Assembly: GCA_027923505.1 (NCBI GenBank)
Contig: BROI01000027.1
Span: 186,001 to 250,000, forward strand
Length of the DNA stretch: 64,000 nt
Reading direction: 5' to 3'
Source of the DNA: Mayamaea pseudoterrestris
Lineage: Eukaryota > Bacillariophyta > Bacillariophyceae > Sellaphorales > Sellaphoraceae
Shown here: piece by piece, positions 63,100 to 64,000 of the stretch
How positions within the stretch are numbered: position 1 is the stretch's first letter
Layout of the letters: every line of letters begins with the position of its first letter
The notes under the pieces: model-generated
What the model was told of the DNA's origin: nothing
Databases searched by the model: none
What the model saw: the letters and a program-made list of their open reading frames with translations, nothing else
Translations under genes and position numbers: made by a program

Positions 63100-63644
63100 A
63101 TTCTGCTATGCGTGGACCGGTAGATTGAAGTGGTTAAAAGGGATTGCTACGACGAAATGGCGGCGATGGTTATCATGGTGAAGGTGCGATTTGGATCGCG
63201 ACGTCAGAGCGTTGGTGCGAAGATACCCATATAATTTGAATCACGTTTCAACATTAAGCCTACTGACGTGGCTTGGCTTGCTGCACGCTTATACCAACGG
63301 AATACTAATCCCCGGTGAGACATAACCAATGGATAACTATCATCCGCCCTGCTATCGTTGCGGGATGGATCAGATCGTGTGACGAAACAAGTAGACACTA
63401 CAATAGATAGCTGACTACGGACCATTTTCTCAAGATGCTGTGTAGCATGAAAACTCGTCTACATTAAGATTTACGACGCGCGTAGGTAGGTGTTTCGGTA
63501 GGCAACAATCTATATAAATTAGTCATGCAAATGTAAGCTTTTATGAAGTAAAGACGTTCATACATCTGATTGTTCTGCGGTTAGTGCAATGCGGAGGAAG
63601 TATTGAGCAAACATGCAGATTCAAGCCATGACCATCTCCCATCC
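63100..63644. other. Intergenic, no gene seen
   Basis: Spacer between the LRR gene start and the end of the glycerol dehydrogenase. Short frames here have no coding features. GACCGGTAGAT near 63,117 is another ACCGGTA occurrence, just upstream of the LRR gene. Confidence 0.45.
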
Positions 63645-64000
63645 TCAGACCAGCCCACGCTTCATCTGCTTGCGACGCTGTCCTTCCATATTCGCGGCGA
63701 GCAATGCCGCCTTGATAGCGGCAGCAGAAACAGGCTTCAGTTCATTGTGGATAGACTCCTCCGCAAAGACGGTGCGGTTTGCAACGATATCAAGTTTCTC
63801 GTCGGTCAAATCCGTTATACCAATGTCGGCAAGCGTCGTCGGAAGGCCAACCGACTCGCAAAAGGAGTAAACTTCGTCCATGAGCTCCTGCGATGCATCC
63901 GTAAAGAACAAACCAGTCAAGACGCCGATGGCAACCTTTTCGCCATGATAGTACTTGTGACATTCCTGCAATTCCGACAAGCCATTGTGCACCGCATGGG
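63645..64000 (-). CDS. gldA: Glycerol dehydrogenase, 3' part (cut by the window)
   Basis: The C-terminal ~117 residues of a metal-dependent glycerol dehydrogenase (GldA type, iron-containing ADH superfamily), which oxidises glycerol to dihydroxyacetone with NAD. The frame is open through the window edge: HAVHNGLSEL, then HKYYHGEKVAIGVLTGLF, where HGEKVA contains a conserved metal-ligand His, and SVGLPTTLADIGI, a typical GldA segment. The end is EGQRRKQMKRGLV. The class is mostly bacterial, so transfer into the lineage is possible, but codon use looks like that of its neighbours. Confidence 0.85.
   Translation of the reverse strand, partial: HAVHNGLSELQECHKYYHGEKVAIGVLTGLFFTDASQELMDEVYSFCESVGLPTTLADIGITDLTDEKLDIVANRTVFAEESIHNELKPVSAAAIKAALLAANMEGQRRKQMKRGLV

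Noticed and set aside
1-64000. tRNA, rRNA or snRNA genes
   Set aside because: No convincing cloverleaf, internal promoter boxes or rRNA-like sequence were noticed by eye; a covariance-model search would be needed to exclude them.

Overview
This is a gene-dense eukaryotic nuclear window, most likely from a diatom or a close stramenopile relative. The reasons are compact genes with a few short GT-AG introns (66-197 bp), three divergent ankyrin-type proteins, and a leucine-rich-repeat protein with an N-terminal cytosolic tail, one membrane segment and the 'LATLYHASNG..W' entry motif that I associate with diatom LRR families. No bacterial operon architecture, rRNA, tRNA or CRISPR locus was recognised. 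The diatom assignment is inference; no database was searched.

Layout. 1-5,911: start of an unknown minus-strand gene, a promoter built of 42-bp repeats, an alcohol dehydrogenase, a membrane-anchored possible glycosyltransferase, an unknown disordered protein and a RagC/D GTPase. 5,912-22,560: a 16.6-kb repeat block with degenerate short repeats, a ~175-bp satellite, a dispersed-repeat copy, and then ~86 copies of a 169-bp satellite with nested higher-order duplications. 22,999-25,332: a large TPR protein. 25,333-27,103: decayed sequence with a possible hAT transposase scrap and a second 42-bp array. 27,261-37,702: acylcarnitine-type mitochondrial carrier, ankyrin protein, clathrin light chain, COX6A, CDC73, a small ORF abutting another ankyrin gene, an SF-assemblin and a U-box protein. 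38,209-39,431: a four-TM protein gene broken by an apparently exact 427-bp tandem duplication. 40,277-51,505: coiled-coil protein, large ankyrin protein, two-pore K+ channel, six-exon ammonium transporter with a decayed second copy upstream, and a two-exon leucine-rich protein. 52,045-64,000: FUN14/EF-hand protein, third 42-bp array, BTB protein, insulysin, V-ATPase subunit d, membrane aspartic protease, LRR membrane protein and the 3' end of a glycerol dehydrogenase.

The genes are ordinary housekeeping, transport and signalling functions and do not form one pathway. Two things unite the window. The first is a promoter theme: TGACGTA/TACGTCA sites, singly in several promoters and amplified into 42-bp arrays at three loci, always about 40-65 bp from what lies to the left and about 135-160 bp from the start codon to the right. 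The second is satellite biology: the 169-bp monomer carries three inverted repeats and shows an intact record of a 2,319-bp unequal-exchange duplication.

Three well-conserved host genes (alcohol dehydrogenase, BTB protein, aspartic protease) each show one frame change inside the coding region. These may be sequencing or assembly errors, and the products should be read with that in mind. Exon boundaries were deduced by eye from GT/AG sites, reading frame and family conservation.
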